Shown here: positions 38,839 through 48,780 of the stretch, piece by piece
Position numbering within the stretch: the first letter of the stretch is position 1
Layout: every line of letters begins with the position of its first letter
Source: Paramoeba atlantica
Lineage: Eukaryota > Discosea
DNA length: 64,000 nucleotides
Direction: 5' to 3'
Assembly (NCBI GenBank): GCA_977017575.1
Contig: CDRNVI010000030.1
Location: forward strand, 1,116,001-1,180,000
Translations under genes and position numbers: made by a program
The notes under the pieces: model-generated
The model's input: the letters and a program-made list of their open reading frames with translations, nothing else
The model's database searches: none
Told to the model about the DNA's origin: nothing

Positions 38839-40244
38839 TGAGTTTGTGCTTCGGAAAGTCTTCTAAAATAATCAGATCACTAGGATAGTAGAAATGGTTT
38901 CGCTTGTGTTTTATTGTGGGACGGATGCTCAAATCATATTAATTTACCGTGCTACGTACGTGTTTAATTCCAGTTAGTTCGATTAATTCACCAAGCCGTC
39001 AAGGACAACATAATCTATTCTTAGAAAAACCGAATTTTCGGCACCGTTCACGAAGATATCCCATATATTTAAGGCAACTCAGTGAGTGGCGCCAAATTTC
39101 CAGGAATCATTTATCGTGGAAAAGTGCTGCGGGATACAGAAATACATTTTGTACTTCCTTTACCACGACTTTCCATTCAAGTGAACTCTCCTTTTATGCC
39201 TCCCTATTTGGTTAACTGTTTTTAGTATCATTAAACTTTAGAAATGTGTATAAAATCAAAGGTACTATGGAAGAAGAATATCACGAGTGGTCGTTTCAAT
39301 ATACCTTGAGAACTTGAACCTTGAAAAGTTTGAACATTTTGGAAAATAAAGTCATAAAATGGGGAGGTATTTTCAAGCAATTTACCATTGGTGTGCAACA
39401 CGTACGAGGAAGCGAGATTTTCAGAGTATTCTCGCTGTTGCAATAGAGCACTCTTGCTGAATGTGAATTACCTCTCAAATGGAAGTGTATCTGGATTTCT
39501 AGTGCCGCGATTCAAGATCGTAACCTTAGGCTCCTTATATCACGCGGTATAAATGTAAATAGTGCATGGAGGCAGATTACAATAGTAATGCCACTACATT
39601 CTTGCGAAAACAACAGCGTGGAAAGCTAGTATAGGTCCCAAACTCTCAAAATACGATAGGGAAATGAATTTTGAAAAAATATTTTTTTTTCACGAGATAC
39701 CCCTTCTTGAAGCCGTGACACACCTCCCAAAATGACGCCCCAAGAAATAGGTGTCCTGGCAAAACCAGGCAAAAGTTAACAGGTTTCAACTCCCTTAATA
39801 TACGCTTTTGGTACTCGAAATACTGGTCAAAAATGGCATTTTCCAATGTACAGTCCAATTCCCTCCTTTTTTTCATTCACAATTGCTTTCTAGAATAAAT
39901 GTTTAGGATACTTTAGGAGTAAGTACGCCACTTATCCAAAGAAAAAAAAGATTTTGGACCAAAAATGACAGATAACCAAGGGGGGGGTGACAGTATTCAT
40001 CGAAATCTAACACAATTGCATAATTTTTAACAAGGTAAGTTCTGTGCATGTAAATTTAATTTTTTTTGCGAAACAAATCTATTAGTAAATGATAATGATC
40101 CTATGTGTGCATTTGCAGCGCGAATACATTTACAAAAAAAGTTAGAATAGTAATAATGATATTCATTTTAGTATTTGTTTTATAATACTTCTACTTTATC
40201 AACTATATTTAAAAAACATTTTACCTTCGAATGAATCGACACGC
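38839..40244. other. Long spacer with a G-run half-motif
   Basis: AT-rich spacer between copy A of the RG-rich gene and the KAP-like gene. A run of eight G followed by TGACAGTATT (about 39980-40000) matches the right end of the hairpin at 58163-58216. Nothing else is recognised. Confidence 0.4.
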
Positions 40245-40748
40245 TTACTTTTTCTTCTTTACCAGCGTTTCAATAAATGTCTTGCCCTTCTTACGGAGTC
40301 GTGCTGCTTCATATGAAAGAGCTTTGCGTTCAGCGGCTGACAGCTTCTTATACTTGGCAGATACCCTCTTTACCACCGCTCGGAAACAAGCCTTACGATT
40401 CTTGTGGTTTCCCTTCTCTGCCTTGTATATCGCCGGCACGGTACGCTTCGAGAACAAGGCATAAGGAACGTAGCGTGCGCTTTTCACTTGTTCTCTGAGC
40501 GCTTTCTTCTGTTTCATATTCTGGGCAGCAATCTTACTCAAGGACTGGACTTGAGCCGGAGATAATTTTTTAAAAGCGGCATGTCCTGCGGCGAGACTTC
40601 GTTTAGCCTTTTTAACTCGGAAAAACTTTGACATGAATACACGTAGCGCACATGTCGGTCCTGAGTTTCCATCCCACGGCTTCTTGATCACTTTGCGACG
40701 AAGCTTTGCGATGTCCTTGGCGAGGTTTGGAAGCACACGAGAAAACAT
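40245..40748 (-). CDS. Kinetoplast-associated (KAP/HMG-like) mitochondrial DNA-packaging protein
   Basis: A 167-residue protein; the frame runs open to 40835 but 40748 is its only early ATG. The start MFSRVLPNLAKDIAKLRRKV is a mitochondrial-type leader. Two HMG-box-like segments follow: one at about 30-90 (RVFMSKFFRVKKAKRSL ... FKKLSPAQVQSLSKIAAQN) and one at about 100-160 (YVPYALFSKRTVPAIY ... SAKYKKLSAAERKALSYEA), ending in a Lys run. The (K/R)KLS-(P/A)-x-(E/Q)-x-x-x-L-(S/x) helices are typical of trypanosomatid kinetoplast-associated proteins that bend and condense kDNA, and of TFAM-like proteins. The Lys/Ala richness (over a quarter Lys plus Arg) fits DNA packaging. Nuclear HMGB is less likely because of the leader. 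Confidence 0.75.
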   Translation of the reverse strand: MFSRVLPNLAKDIAKLRRKVIKKPWDGNSGPTCALRVFMSKFFRVKKAKRSLAAGHAAFKKLSPAQVQSLSKIAAQNMKQKKALREQVKSARYVPYALFSKRTVPAIYKAEKGNHKNRKACFRAVVKRVSAKYKKLSAAERKALSYEAARLRKKGKTFIETLVKKKK

Positions 40749-41855
40749 TACAAGTAGAAAGACAGGGAAAAAGAGAGAGCTGCGTTCAACAAAGAAGACT
40801 TTGTGTGACACAAAATGTACAAGAAAGCCCAGCAAATCAGAAAGAAATTATAGGTGAAAACGGGGAGCTTTGCCCCTAAATGACATTATCACGGACTTCA
40901 TAAACACGCTTGTTACCGGTCCCGGCGTCGTCGCGAGTTGCGACGAAGTGTGAGGGAGAAGTATTCACCACGTAGATGACATGTATTGTATAACAAGGTA
41001 ACCTTCTTATAAATAAAACTGTTGGAGAAACGATCGAACAATGCAGACGAAGAGGAAAGTCTCTCCCATGATCTGGAATGCTCTGGCGAAGATGAAGAAA
41101 GGTCAGTTGACGAAGAAAGTTCTGAAAGTGATGAAGATAAACGTGATAAACAAATCGATGTACTCTTTACTTCACGCGGGTGTATTTCAACTGGCACGGA
41201 GCGACATCTCAAATATTTCGTTGCCCAACACGATGACCATTCCATTTATCATTTCAACAATAAAATGTAATAAGCTGTTATCTGCAATGCATGACATGTT
41301 ATATATCATATCATCTTACTTTCTTGCGCAACGTTGATGCATTGAACTTCATCCGTAGATCACGATCCACCAAAATAGGGCGCCTCAATGACCTGCATTC
41401 GATTAACGTCCCCAACAATAATCTGGCAATCCAATTGTACATAGCTAGACAACGATTCAAATCCGGACAAGGCGTAGTTACTGCAGTAGTGTACACCAGT
41501 ACTGGTAGTACAACTACTACAGTACTTTTTTGCCCTTCTTGATAGTTTTCTTCAATGATCGAGGGCAGAACGGTAGTTGGGTAAATTCCGAAATTATGCG
41601 TTTCTAAACGCAACGTGTTTTTATATGCATCTACATGTATAACTAGTTTACAAATATGCATGGTCTGTACAAATAGTATACATGAGCTGTTGAATGGACT
41701 AAAACTAAAGTGGGTGACGTCGAGAATTGACGCCAATCTGAATGAAACGTATAATGTCACATTTTTCATGTACTCTCTTATTTAATCCGTAATAGAGAAA
41801 ACACAGACAATTCGTTATTTTAAGGGTTAGGGCTGATTCGAATCGTCAGGTATTT
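40749..41855. other. Spacer with an acidic plus-strand frame
   Basis: A plus-strand frame at about 41022-41270 encodes an Asp/Glu/Ser-rich stretch (SGEDEERSVDEESSESDEDK). Acidic tails of this kind end the dead transposase at 33001-34374 and occur near 56820-56960, so it may be the tail of a vanished transposon, but no core domain is visible. A short palindromic stretch GTACACCAGTACTGGTAG with CTACTACAGTAC lies near 41490-41525. Confidence 0.3.
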
Positions 41856-42443
41856 CTATATGAACCGGGATTCACGGGGAGGTCGCTCCTCTCGTGTGTC
41901 CTGGCGAAATCGACGACGCTGCAGCTCATCACTACGGCGCCCGCGGATATCCTCCTCACGACGATCACGGAGGGAATGTGGCACTCGGCGGGACGCGGGG
42001 TGGCGATAGCTGCGAGTGTACTGAGGGGCGTTTTCGGAAACTCGGGAGCGGGGACGCACCTCCCCGTACCGATGTGTGCGTCGGTGACCATACCCAACGG
42101 GGTCTCGGCGTGAACTCCAGCGGTCCTGATGGAAGGCATTTAGTTGCACCTCACGCTCATGGCTACTGCCCCCACCACGACCAAAGCGGCGTGTGATGGG
42201 TGCTCCCCGACCGCCTCGTTGTGCCGAATGATGACTTTGGTGGTACCCCTCCGGAACGCGATGGTGAACTTCATGGTAGGGTCGAGCGTTGTTGTACGGT
42301 AGGGCGCCGTGCGGACGTGTGCCGTAGGAGCCTTGTCGGGGGTAACGTCGCTGTCCGATCTGACGCCCACGCTGCGGTTTCGAGCGTTGTATCTCCTTCA
42401 CAAGGTCGTCCAAGGGTCGGTTGAGATCGACTTCAAGATCCAT
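41856..42443 (-). CDS. RG/RS-rich basic protein with UAP56-binding-like N-terminus, copy B
   Basis: A 195-residue near-copy of the gene at 38251-38838, with four visible residue differences: Ser for Asn in GGGSSHERE, Gly for Glu in RYGEVRPR, Pro for Ser in SENAPQY, and Ile for Lys at the very end. Synonymous differences are equally rare. The matching block runs from about six bases upstream of the ATG to about eight bases past the stop, while the flanks are unrelated. Same proposed role as copy A (RNA-binding export-type adaptor). The pattern suggests gene conversion between the copies or a copy made through a processed intermediate. Confidence 0.65.
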   Translation of the reverse strand: MDLEVDLNRPLDDLVKEIQRSKPQRGRQIGQRRYPRQGSYGTRPHGALPYNNARPYHEVHHRVPEGYHQSHHSAQRGGRGAPITRRFGRGGGSSHEREVQLNAFHQDRWSSRRDPVGYGHRRTHRYGEVRPRSRVSENAPQYTRSYRHPASRRVPHSLRDRREEDIRGRRSDELQRRRFRQDTREERPPRESRFI

Positions 42444-43687
42444 TGAGTTAGAAAAGGAAAGTAAAGTTGGAATGTCGTAGGGGATTGGATGTGTTTGTTT
42501 TACGGTTTTTTATAAGCCTAGTTTCACGGAGCCCAATTTCATATTTGTTGCCGGATGTCAGCGTATTGAATATGAATTTAGCGGGGTTCCAGTTGGAGCT
42601 CATTTCTGTATTAAAGCCCGTCCAATCGCCCACAGCTGTCTTGTAGATTTTCTTGCTTTTTTTTAAATGCCTTGTTGTGCAGATCTCTGTGGATCGTTCT
42701 TATTTAAAATTTAAGATTCATGACACACCTGCTTTCGATACTATACACAAGTGTGTAACCTGTACATATTGCATACATGGAGGTTGAGCTAGTTGCTCTC
42801 TGATGAGCAATGCTTCTGCATTAAATTATAAAAAAAGTAAAAAAATACATTTATAAAATATTTGCGATGATTGTCCACTTAGAAAACAAATGGAAAGAAT
42901 TCGTATGCTTGACGTGATATGTGGTGCATTGACACATGCATAGATGAGTGTTCCGGATACAGTACACATGAACAGATACCGTTCCCCCCCTTTAATATGG
43001 GCAGGGACTATACCGTCCTCTCTTCTCTTATTGACTTCGGTTTTACCTTTGCCACACTATGACTGAAAACGGCGCCACGACGGGGCGCCATCTTTTTTTA
43101 GTCAGTTTCATCACCCTCCCAAAGCCGAAAAACTTTTAATAATATAGGGGGTCACAGTTAGTGATACATACACAGAGACATACTGTGTACATGCAGAGAG
43201 ACAATCACGTGTACAGTAAGTATGAAGCATGTTTCTTATGTTTCTATACGCATGTTGTTGTGTTCTAATATACACGCGTTCTAATGTTTTACACATGTTC
43301 TAATGTGTACGCGTATATTGTGTATTACAGTAAAGTCCTTTGATTTTATTCGAAAGCAAGAAATTCTATTGGTAAAATAAAGTAAACAGAGACGAAATAA
43401 AGTAAACATCTCCACGCCTTAGAGCGCTTCCTGGCAAAGGGAGCAAGGTTATGCCACAAAAGGGCTAACGGCGAAAAGTGAACGTACGTATAGAATACCA
43501 GAATATTCATATTTATGGGCTTTATAGAAATTATTAAAAATTATCATATACGGTCGCGGATTATGATAAACAGAAAGGACCGTATTTTTGTGCAAGGAAA
43601 ACTAAATAAAGTAAGCGCATTTTTTGTAAGCAATTTCTTTGTCTGACACAATACAATAGCTAGTATGTGTGAACAATTTTAGAAGGT
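42444..43687. other. Long spacer with short repeats
   Basis: AT-rich spacer. It contains a C run followed by TTTAATATGG (about 42986), a cluster of GTTCTAAT units with palindromic ACGCG steps (about 43258-43315) and a repeated AAATAAAGTAAAC (about 43375-43408). No gene is seen. Confidence 0.4.
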
Positions 43688-44683
43688 TCACATTGCATAG
43701 TCAATTAAAGCTGGAGACGCCTCCAGGTAGAAAGTCTCGATTTTAGAGCATAAGAGTTCAAGTTGATGTTTGAGTGGCATTTCATTTTGTGGTACAATTT
43801 CGCCTAACTGTTCATGAGGACCACAGTAGCAAAGTGCAAGGCTAGAAATATTGACTAGCTCAACGCAGAATTGCGTAGTCTTTTCTACAGCTTCGCGCAT
43901 ATCATCTAAAAGGTTTTGCAATCGTTCGTTTTCTGAATTTTCTGTCGTTTGGTCTGTATCAGTAGGCGCTTCCGTGCGCATTGTAGCTGGTGGAAAATTC
44001 TTCATTTCCTCTTTCAGCGAACGAATAATGTCTTCAACTTTTTTACGCAAAGGAAAACTGGACTTATCAGAAGAGGTAATTCCTTTCGACGCAACACTCG
44101 AGTCTCTGGCCTGCATCGTGCTATTAATTGCCGTTGAGGACATTGGTGCCGCTAAATTGGCTTGTGACGAGTAAGTCCGCAAGGTTGGTGAGCGACAATC
44201 CGTTCCTACTGTATCGGATTTCGTCGCTTTCTGGATGTCTGACAAGGAGGTTTCTGTGGCTTTAAACTCGCAGCTTTTCGTAGCAGATGGCATGGGCATT
44301 TCCGTGTCTCGTCCCTGTGACACAGTATCCAGCGTGTTCTCCGGAGCTGGTTCAGACAATTCAGATAAAGGATTCACAGACCTCTGCCCGGGCGGCGAAA
44401 ACGGCCAAGAAGTTGGCCTCTCTTTCTTTACTTCTGGCAATGCTGTATCTTCCACTGATCCCGACGTGTGGCCTGGCGTGGCCGCAAACAAGTCGGAGGG
44501 GTCAAACGTATCCGTAACAAGGTCAGCACCCGGGTTCGCAAGATTACTTGAAGATATGATCGGGTTTGTGTTTACTTCACCGTCTTGTGCTGCAGACAAA
44601 GAGGTTAAATCAAGCCCGGCTGCTAGCCAGTCGAATCCCTGAACACTGGATTTCTCTAGGTCAGTGCAAGTTACGGGTTCCAT
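43688..44683 (-). CDS. Acidic, Ser/Thr-rich protein with C-terminal helical domain, unknown
   Basis: A 331-residue protein. The first 200 residues are low-complexity, acidic and rich in Ser, Thr and Pro, with short motifs such as DPSDLF and NPLSEL that resemble adaptor-binding peptides. Residues about 205-330 are helical: SFPLRKKVEDIIRSLKEEMK, ENERLQNLLDDMREAVEKTT, FCVELVNISSLAL and LKHQLELLCSKIETFYLEA, with coiled-coil character. No signal peptide or membrane segment. No family is recognised; trafficking or nuclear-pore proteins have this plan, but that is not evidence of function. Confidence 0.6.
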   Translation of the reverse strand: MEPVTCTDLEKSSVQGFDWLAAGLDLTSLSAAQDGEVNTNPIISSSNLANPGADLVTDTFDPSDLFAATPGHTSGSVEDTALPEVKKERPTSWPFSPPGQRSVNPLSELSEPAPENTLDTVSQGRDTEMPMPSATKSCEFKATETSLSDIQKATKSDTVGTDCRSPTLRTYSSQANLAAPMSSTAINSTMQARDSSVASKGITSSDKSSFPLRKKVEDIIRSLKEEMKNFPPATMRTEAPTDTDQTTENSENERLQNLLDDMREAVEKTTQFCVELVNISSLALCYCGPHEQLGEIVPQNEMPLKHQLELLCSKIETFYLEASPALIDYAM

Positions 44684-44895
44684 TTACAATAGATCGGACT
44701 AAGATGTAGCAAAAGAGATAGTACACCTTGATGTGAAATGCGAATGAAACCATATCATCTTTTTTTCGTATTCAAAAGCGTATCGTTGCACTATTTAAGT
44801 ATCCCACATGTGTTTCCGATACCATCTTGTGGGTCTACCAATACCCATTCAGTAATGTACAAAAAAGAGGGGAAATCCCCCATCTCTCCATTCCC

Positions 44896-45570
44896 CTAAA
44901 ACTTAACGATCGGCCGATAACGATACGGTCGGGACCACGTCCCGGGCACCGCATTCATTAACCGGGTATGCACCATTTGCTCATCCTCTGCGGTGATCTC
45001 ATCCTCATTCCAGTCCCTTGGCCTCTCCTCCGGCGTATGCTCCACCGCGGAATTCGCCTCAATCGCATCCACCACATGGTCCTTTCCGGAATCCGACGTC
45101 CCCAGCAGCCCCGCCTGCTCTAATGTCGCATCCAAATCCAACGCCCTCCCCTCTTTTGCTAGGGTAATGTTATGCAGCTCCGCCCACGGGGCATGGTTGC
45201 TCGCGACCGTGTAATGCAGCAACTGTCGTACCGTACTCCCCTGGGGGATACGTACCGTCTGGTAATGTAGCCTTTTCTCCCACCGAGAGGCGACCCAGAC
45301 ATTGGAACTGAACCGCACATGGAACGTAACCTGTGCGGAGCTCACGGGGTCATCCACGACGGGACGCCAGTAGTGACGCTCCGAATCGGGCAAGATCTCA
45401 CGTCGAGGGATTTTACTGTAGTAACACTGGACGGGTCCGGGGGTTGCGGCCTTGATGGGGCCGGGGTAGGTACGGGAGGCCCGGAGACGACGCTCAGCTT
45501 CGTACATTTGTTGCGCGTAGTAGGGGAGTTGACGCTCGTGGAGGCGGAGCGGGGAGGTGCGGAGGAGCAT
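44896..45570 (-). CDS. Mitochondrial protein with ubiquitin-like segment, unknown function
   Basis: A 224-residue protein. The frame is open upstream to 45708, but the ATG at 45570 gives a good mitochondrial leader (MLLRTSPLRLHERQLPYYA). Residues about 75-155 could form a beta-grasp, ubiquitin-like fold: VTFHVRFSSNVWV as first strand, VRIPQGSTVRQLLHYTVA as second strand and helix, and TLAKEGRALDLDATLEQAGL as the late strand and turn. The C-terminal part is acidic and ends in a basic tail (RPYRYRPIVKF). No family is recognised. The plus strand is C-rich left of about 45350 and G-rich right of it, a flip separate from that of the next gene. Confidence 0.6.
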   Translation of the reverse strand: MLLRTSPLRLHERQLPYYAQQMYEAERRLRASRTYPGPIKAATPGPVQCYYSKIPRREILPDSERHYWRPVVDDPVSSAQVTFHVRFSSNVWVASRWEKRLHYQTVRIPQGSTVRQLLHYTVASNHAPWAELHNITLAKEGRALDLDATLEQAGLLGTSDSGKDHVVDAIEANSAVEHTPEERPRDWNEDEITAEDEQMVHTRLMNAVPGTWSRPYRYRPIVKF

Positions 45571-45741
45571 GGGGAAGGAAAGGGAAAAAAGGAGGGGGAA
45601 GAAATTTTTGGAGAGTCGGATGGTGTGTCGAAAACAGTAACGGACGAAACATGTAAAACCAGCTCCTGTATGGGTTCTTTTGCAAAGAAATCCATTCTTC
45701 TTTTTCAAGCCAAGGAAACATCCCCCCTTCCCCCCCCTCCC

Positions 45742-46446
45742 TCACCCCCCTCCCTCCCCCTTTCCCCCCCACATCTCCGCCTCCATCATCTTCATCTCCT
45801 CCTTTGTCCTCCCCTCCACCACCTCCTCCACACTCAACCTCCTCCCTCCCCACATCCCCACCGCCGCCTCCCCACCACCCCCCTCCGCCCCCTCACAATA
45901 GTTAATCCCGTACTGCCGAAACGACGGCACCTCCGCGGCCCGTTCCACCGCCCCCCACAGCACCTCCACCAGCCTCCCCCACCCCTCCCCCCCCTCCCCC
46001 CCGACCACCACCGTCTCGTCCACCAGCACGTCAAACGTGGTGTGCACAACGGCGTACCGCCCGTGGGGCCCCAGGTGATGTTTTCGCGTGTCCCGTAGCC
46101 CCGGGGCGGGCCGGGGGAACAGCTGCAGGGGGCCGTGGCCCTGGGGGGGGCGCATGCCGCGCAGGAGCCCGAGGCGGGTGGCGTGGGGGGGGAGGCGGAG
46201 CAGGGCGGTGAGGGCGCGCTGCAGGGGGAGGCGGCAGGGGAGGAGACGGGAGCGGGGGGTGGCGGAGCCGAGGGTGAGGAGGGGGCGGTGGGAGGGGGTG
46301 TGGGGGGAGAGGAGGAGGGCGGTCCAGGTGGCGGCGCGGGCGGCGGGGTTGGCGTGGGAGGCGAAGCGGGGGGTGGGGGTGCCGGGGGGGACGAGGTCGT
46401 CGGGGACGTCGTGGTGGTAGGGGGTGAGGAGGGTGGGGTGGAGCAT
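45742..46446 (-). CDS. GC-rich orphan gene
   Basis: A 234-residue frame beginning at an ATG. The N-terminal 120 residues are Pro/Leu/His/Arg-rich, reflecting the C-rich coding strand. The central part looks like folded protein (GRYAVVHTTFDVLVDETVVV, WGRLVEVLWGAVERAAEV, FRQYGINYCEG). The end is Gly/Glu-rich. Codon third positions are almost all G or C. I do not recognise a family. Because base composition is so skewed, other frames are open here too; this frame is preferred for its strand, its position at a regular distance from its neighbours and its central folded-looking segment. The strand-bias flip is near 46050. Confidence 0.45.
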   Translation of the reverse strand: MLHPTLLTPYHHDVPDDLVPPGTPTPRFASHANPAARAATWTALLLSPHTPSHRPLLTLGSATPRSRLLPCRLPLQRALTALLRLPPHATRLGLLRGMRPPQGHGPLQLFPRPAPGLRDTRKHHLGPHGRYAVVHTTFDVLVDETVVVGGEGGEGWGRLVEVLWGAVERAAEVPSFRQYGINYCEGAEGGGGEAAVGMWGGRRLSVEEVVEGRTKEEMKMMEAEMWGGKGEGGG

Positions 46447-46950
46447 GGGGGGTGTGCAGATGGGTTGTGGGAGTTTGAGAATGTTTTTTGGTCAAAAAGG
46501 TATATTTTTGTACCAATGTTTTTTTCAATGAAATTTCTCTCCGAGGAGTAGAAAAAAGTTATTAAACTTGCCTAAGCATTTTGTCGTTCCTCATTAATAC
46601 TGTACATAAATATTACAAATGCTTGTATTACGGGATTGCAATCCCCTTTCACTTTTGCAATGCGCAAAAGAGTGTTTAGAAATTCTAGGAAGGAATGTTC
46701 ATCCCGTAAGTCAATGGTAGGATTTTACTCACTCAAATAAATTGAGTTTATAGTATTGTATCACTCCCTTAGCAATAGAAGCTCATAGCGAAATAGAATT
46801 TTAAGGGTAATGGTGCTAGAAGGAGCCACTGCTGCGCGCTTCGCGTTGAAAACTACCTCCGCGTTTAACGAAGCGACTAAAAAAGAAAAATTGACAAAAA
46901 ATCATGAATGATATATTTTTTAGGTGAAAACGCCCGATTTTTGGGCCTTT

Positions 46951-48410
46951 GCCAACGTTGTGGATTGTCAATGTCAGTGCAACAATTTGTCATACTTAGT
47001 GCAACAAATTAATAATAATTGTCATACTCAGCGCAACAAAAGGTTAATTTCTACATAATACACTTCATATACTAATTTCTACATAATTCAGTTCATTCAT
47101 GCCAAAGTACAGAAGATTATCTGAAAACAATCGCAAAGATATTCAAACGATGTTTGAAAGTGGCGCCACGAGGAGGGAAATTGCCCGATCGATTGATAAG
47201 TCCCCAAGTACGGTATGTCGTGAGCTGGCACGCAACAGGAAAAGAGGTGGGCAATACCGTTCCAGCCGTGCCCATCGTGTTGCCAAGAGACGACTGGTTA
47301 ATAAAGGAACCAGACCACGTCTAATTCGAGCCAGTCTTGAAAAAAGTGTAAAGACCCGTCTCCGAAAGCTTCACAGCCCGGAGCAGGTTGCTAATACACT
47401 TGTTGTCGGCTCACAAGGTTCACCATCCACTTCCACAATCTATCGATTTGTTCGTCGAGACAAAGACAATGGGGGGAAGATTCATAGGTGCCTACGGATC
47501 CGCGGAAGGCGGCCTTATGTTCGACGCATTCATGGTCGAAGTACCATTCCAAACCGGGTTTCTATCGATCATCGTCCCCAAATAGTAAACACACGACGTC
47601 GGTATGGTGATTGGGAGGCCGATTTAATTGAGGGAGCAAAGAAAAGTGGGTATTTCATCCTGACTCTTTGTGAACGAAAGAGTAGGTTTGTTGTCCTTCG
47701 TGTATTTCAATCCAAGCAGTCAAAAGAAGTTGAAACACAGGTGCTGAAAGCCTTAAAGAAATACAAAGTGCATACCATAACGTATGACAATGGAACTGAA
47801 AACACCAAACATGAAGCCATCAACAAGAAGTTAGGATGCAAATCTTACTTTTGTCATCCTTACCATTCATGGGAAAAGGGGGCCGTTGAAAACATGAATG
47901 GTCTGGTCCGTCAGTATCACACCAAGTCAGATACTTTTGAGGAGTTGACACAGCGCGAAGTTAGTAAGACGGCCAACAAACTGAACAAACGGCCACGAAA
48001 GTGCTTGAAATGGTTCTCCCCAAAGAGCTTGGAAGGCCAAATTTTACTATAAAGAGACGGTACTATACATGAAAGCAGTAAGTTGTATAGCCGTAAGTTG
48101 TAAAGCAGTAAAGGTAAAAAGTTTATCTCTTTACTAAAGAAACGCGTTATGTTGCTCCGTCAATATCGATTATCCAGGTACTCCTTTTTTCTTCTCCTTA
48201 CATAATTTTTTTTTCTTAATCCATTGTTTCTTTCTTAACATGGCTCATACAATCCCGCGTCCGTTTGTGGTGCTGTCCGACCGAAAAAACAGTGTTGCAC
48301 TGAGTATGCGAAAATCCTGACATCCGGAACACACCCATATTTTTCTCATTTTTGTTGCACTGAGTATGACAAAAAGGTGTTGCACTGAGTATGACAATCC
48401 ACAACGTTAA
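46951..48410. repeat. Subterminal repeats of the IS30-type element
   Basis: Three copies of TTGTCATACTNAGTGCAACA-like sequence lie on the left (about 46966-47039) and three in inverted orientation on the right (about 48292-48312, 48352-48372, 48378-48398, as TGTTGCACTGAGTATGACA). Such arrays are usually binding sites of the element's own transposase. Confidence 0.75.
47099..48052 (+). CDS. IS30-family DDE transposase
   Basis: A 317-residue transposase. The N-terminal helix-turn-helix is RREIARSIDKSPSTVCREL (about 25-43), preceded by LSENNRKDIQTMFESGA and followed by a basic segment, as in IS30. The catalytic triad is visible: first Asp in YGDWEADLIEGAKKSGY, second in HTITYDNGTENTKH, Glu in SWEKGAVENMNGLVRQY; the last motif is almost that of bacterial IS30 (Asn-Glu-Asn-x-Asn-Gly-Leu-(L/I)-Arg-Gln-Tyr). 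The final KRPRKCLKWFSPKSL also matches the family ending (NxRPRKxLxxxTP). The frame is unbroken from ATG to TAA, so the protein may be active. Base composition is close to that of AT-rich host genes, not of the GC-island genes. Confidence 0.92.
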   Translation: MPKYRRLSENNRKDIQTMFESGATRREIARSIDKSPSTVCRELARNRKRGGQYRSSRAHRVAKRRLVNKGTRPRLIRASLEKSVKTRLRKLHSPEQVANTLVVGSQGSPSTSTIYRFVRRDKDNGGKIHRCLRIRGRRPYVRRIHGRSTIPNRVSIDHRPQIVNTRRRYGDWEADLIEGAKKSGYFILTLCERKSRFVVLRVFQSKQSKEVETQVLKALKKYKVHTITYDNGTENTKHEAINKKLGCKSYFCHPYHSWEKGAVENMNGLVRQYHTKSDTFEELTQREVSKTANKLNKRPRKCLKWFSPKSLEGQILL

Positions 48411-48780
48411 CTCAAATTTTGGCCGTATTTGATGCTTTACCAGTAGGGGCAAGAGGCGTCTCAAGAAAAACGTCGTAGAATGGTAGCTGAGGTCGCAAGC
48501 TCCCAAAATACCGTATTTTAGGGGCTGCAGCTATTGACTTACGGGATGAACACTATTTAAATTTATTCAAATATTACAAAAATCGTTTTCACTCAGTCGG
48601 AAGAGTCGGTACAAAAACATGCCCGTTTCACCTGTTTTTTTTTGTTTTCACATGCTTTTGGAGAAAAGGGGATGGTGGAAAAAAAAGTGGTGGGAGTGTG
48701 TAGAAAAATAATAATGTTTGGAGAAGTAGAGAGATGTCTGAGCAAACTACATGTTTTTATGTAGAATTTGCCACAGGAAG

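Larger units (their letters stand above)
46697..48551 (+). mobile_element. IS30-type DNA transposon, apparently intact
   Basis: The ends are a perfect 19-base inverted repeat: GTTCATCCCGTAAGTCAAT at 46697-46715 and its complement at 48533-48551. Inside lies a second inverted pair, AACGTTGTGGATTGTCA at 46954-46970 and its complement at 48392-48408, with several copies of a subterminal motif (see separate entry). One full transposase gene occupies 47099-48052. No target-site duplication is obvious next to the 19-base ends. The element points opposite to the host cluster and lies between two host genes. Confidence 0.8.

Noticed and set aside
41022-41270. Acidic plus-strand frame that could be a small gene.
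   Set aside because: No ATG-supported conserved part and no neighbour logic; it resembles acidic tails of dead transposases, so it is mentioned only in the spacer entry.
45319-46098. Plus-strand frame of 259 codons across two minus-strand genes.
   Set aside because: It spans the gap between two genes with mitochondrial-type or folded-looking products and is low-complexity Pro/His; a shadow of GC-rich coding DNA.
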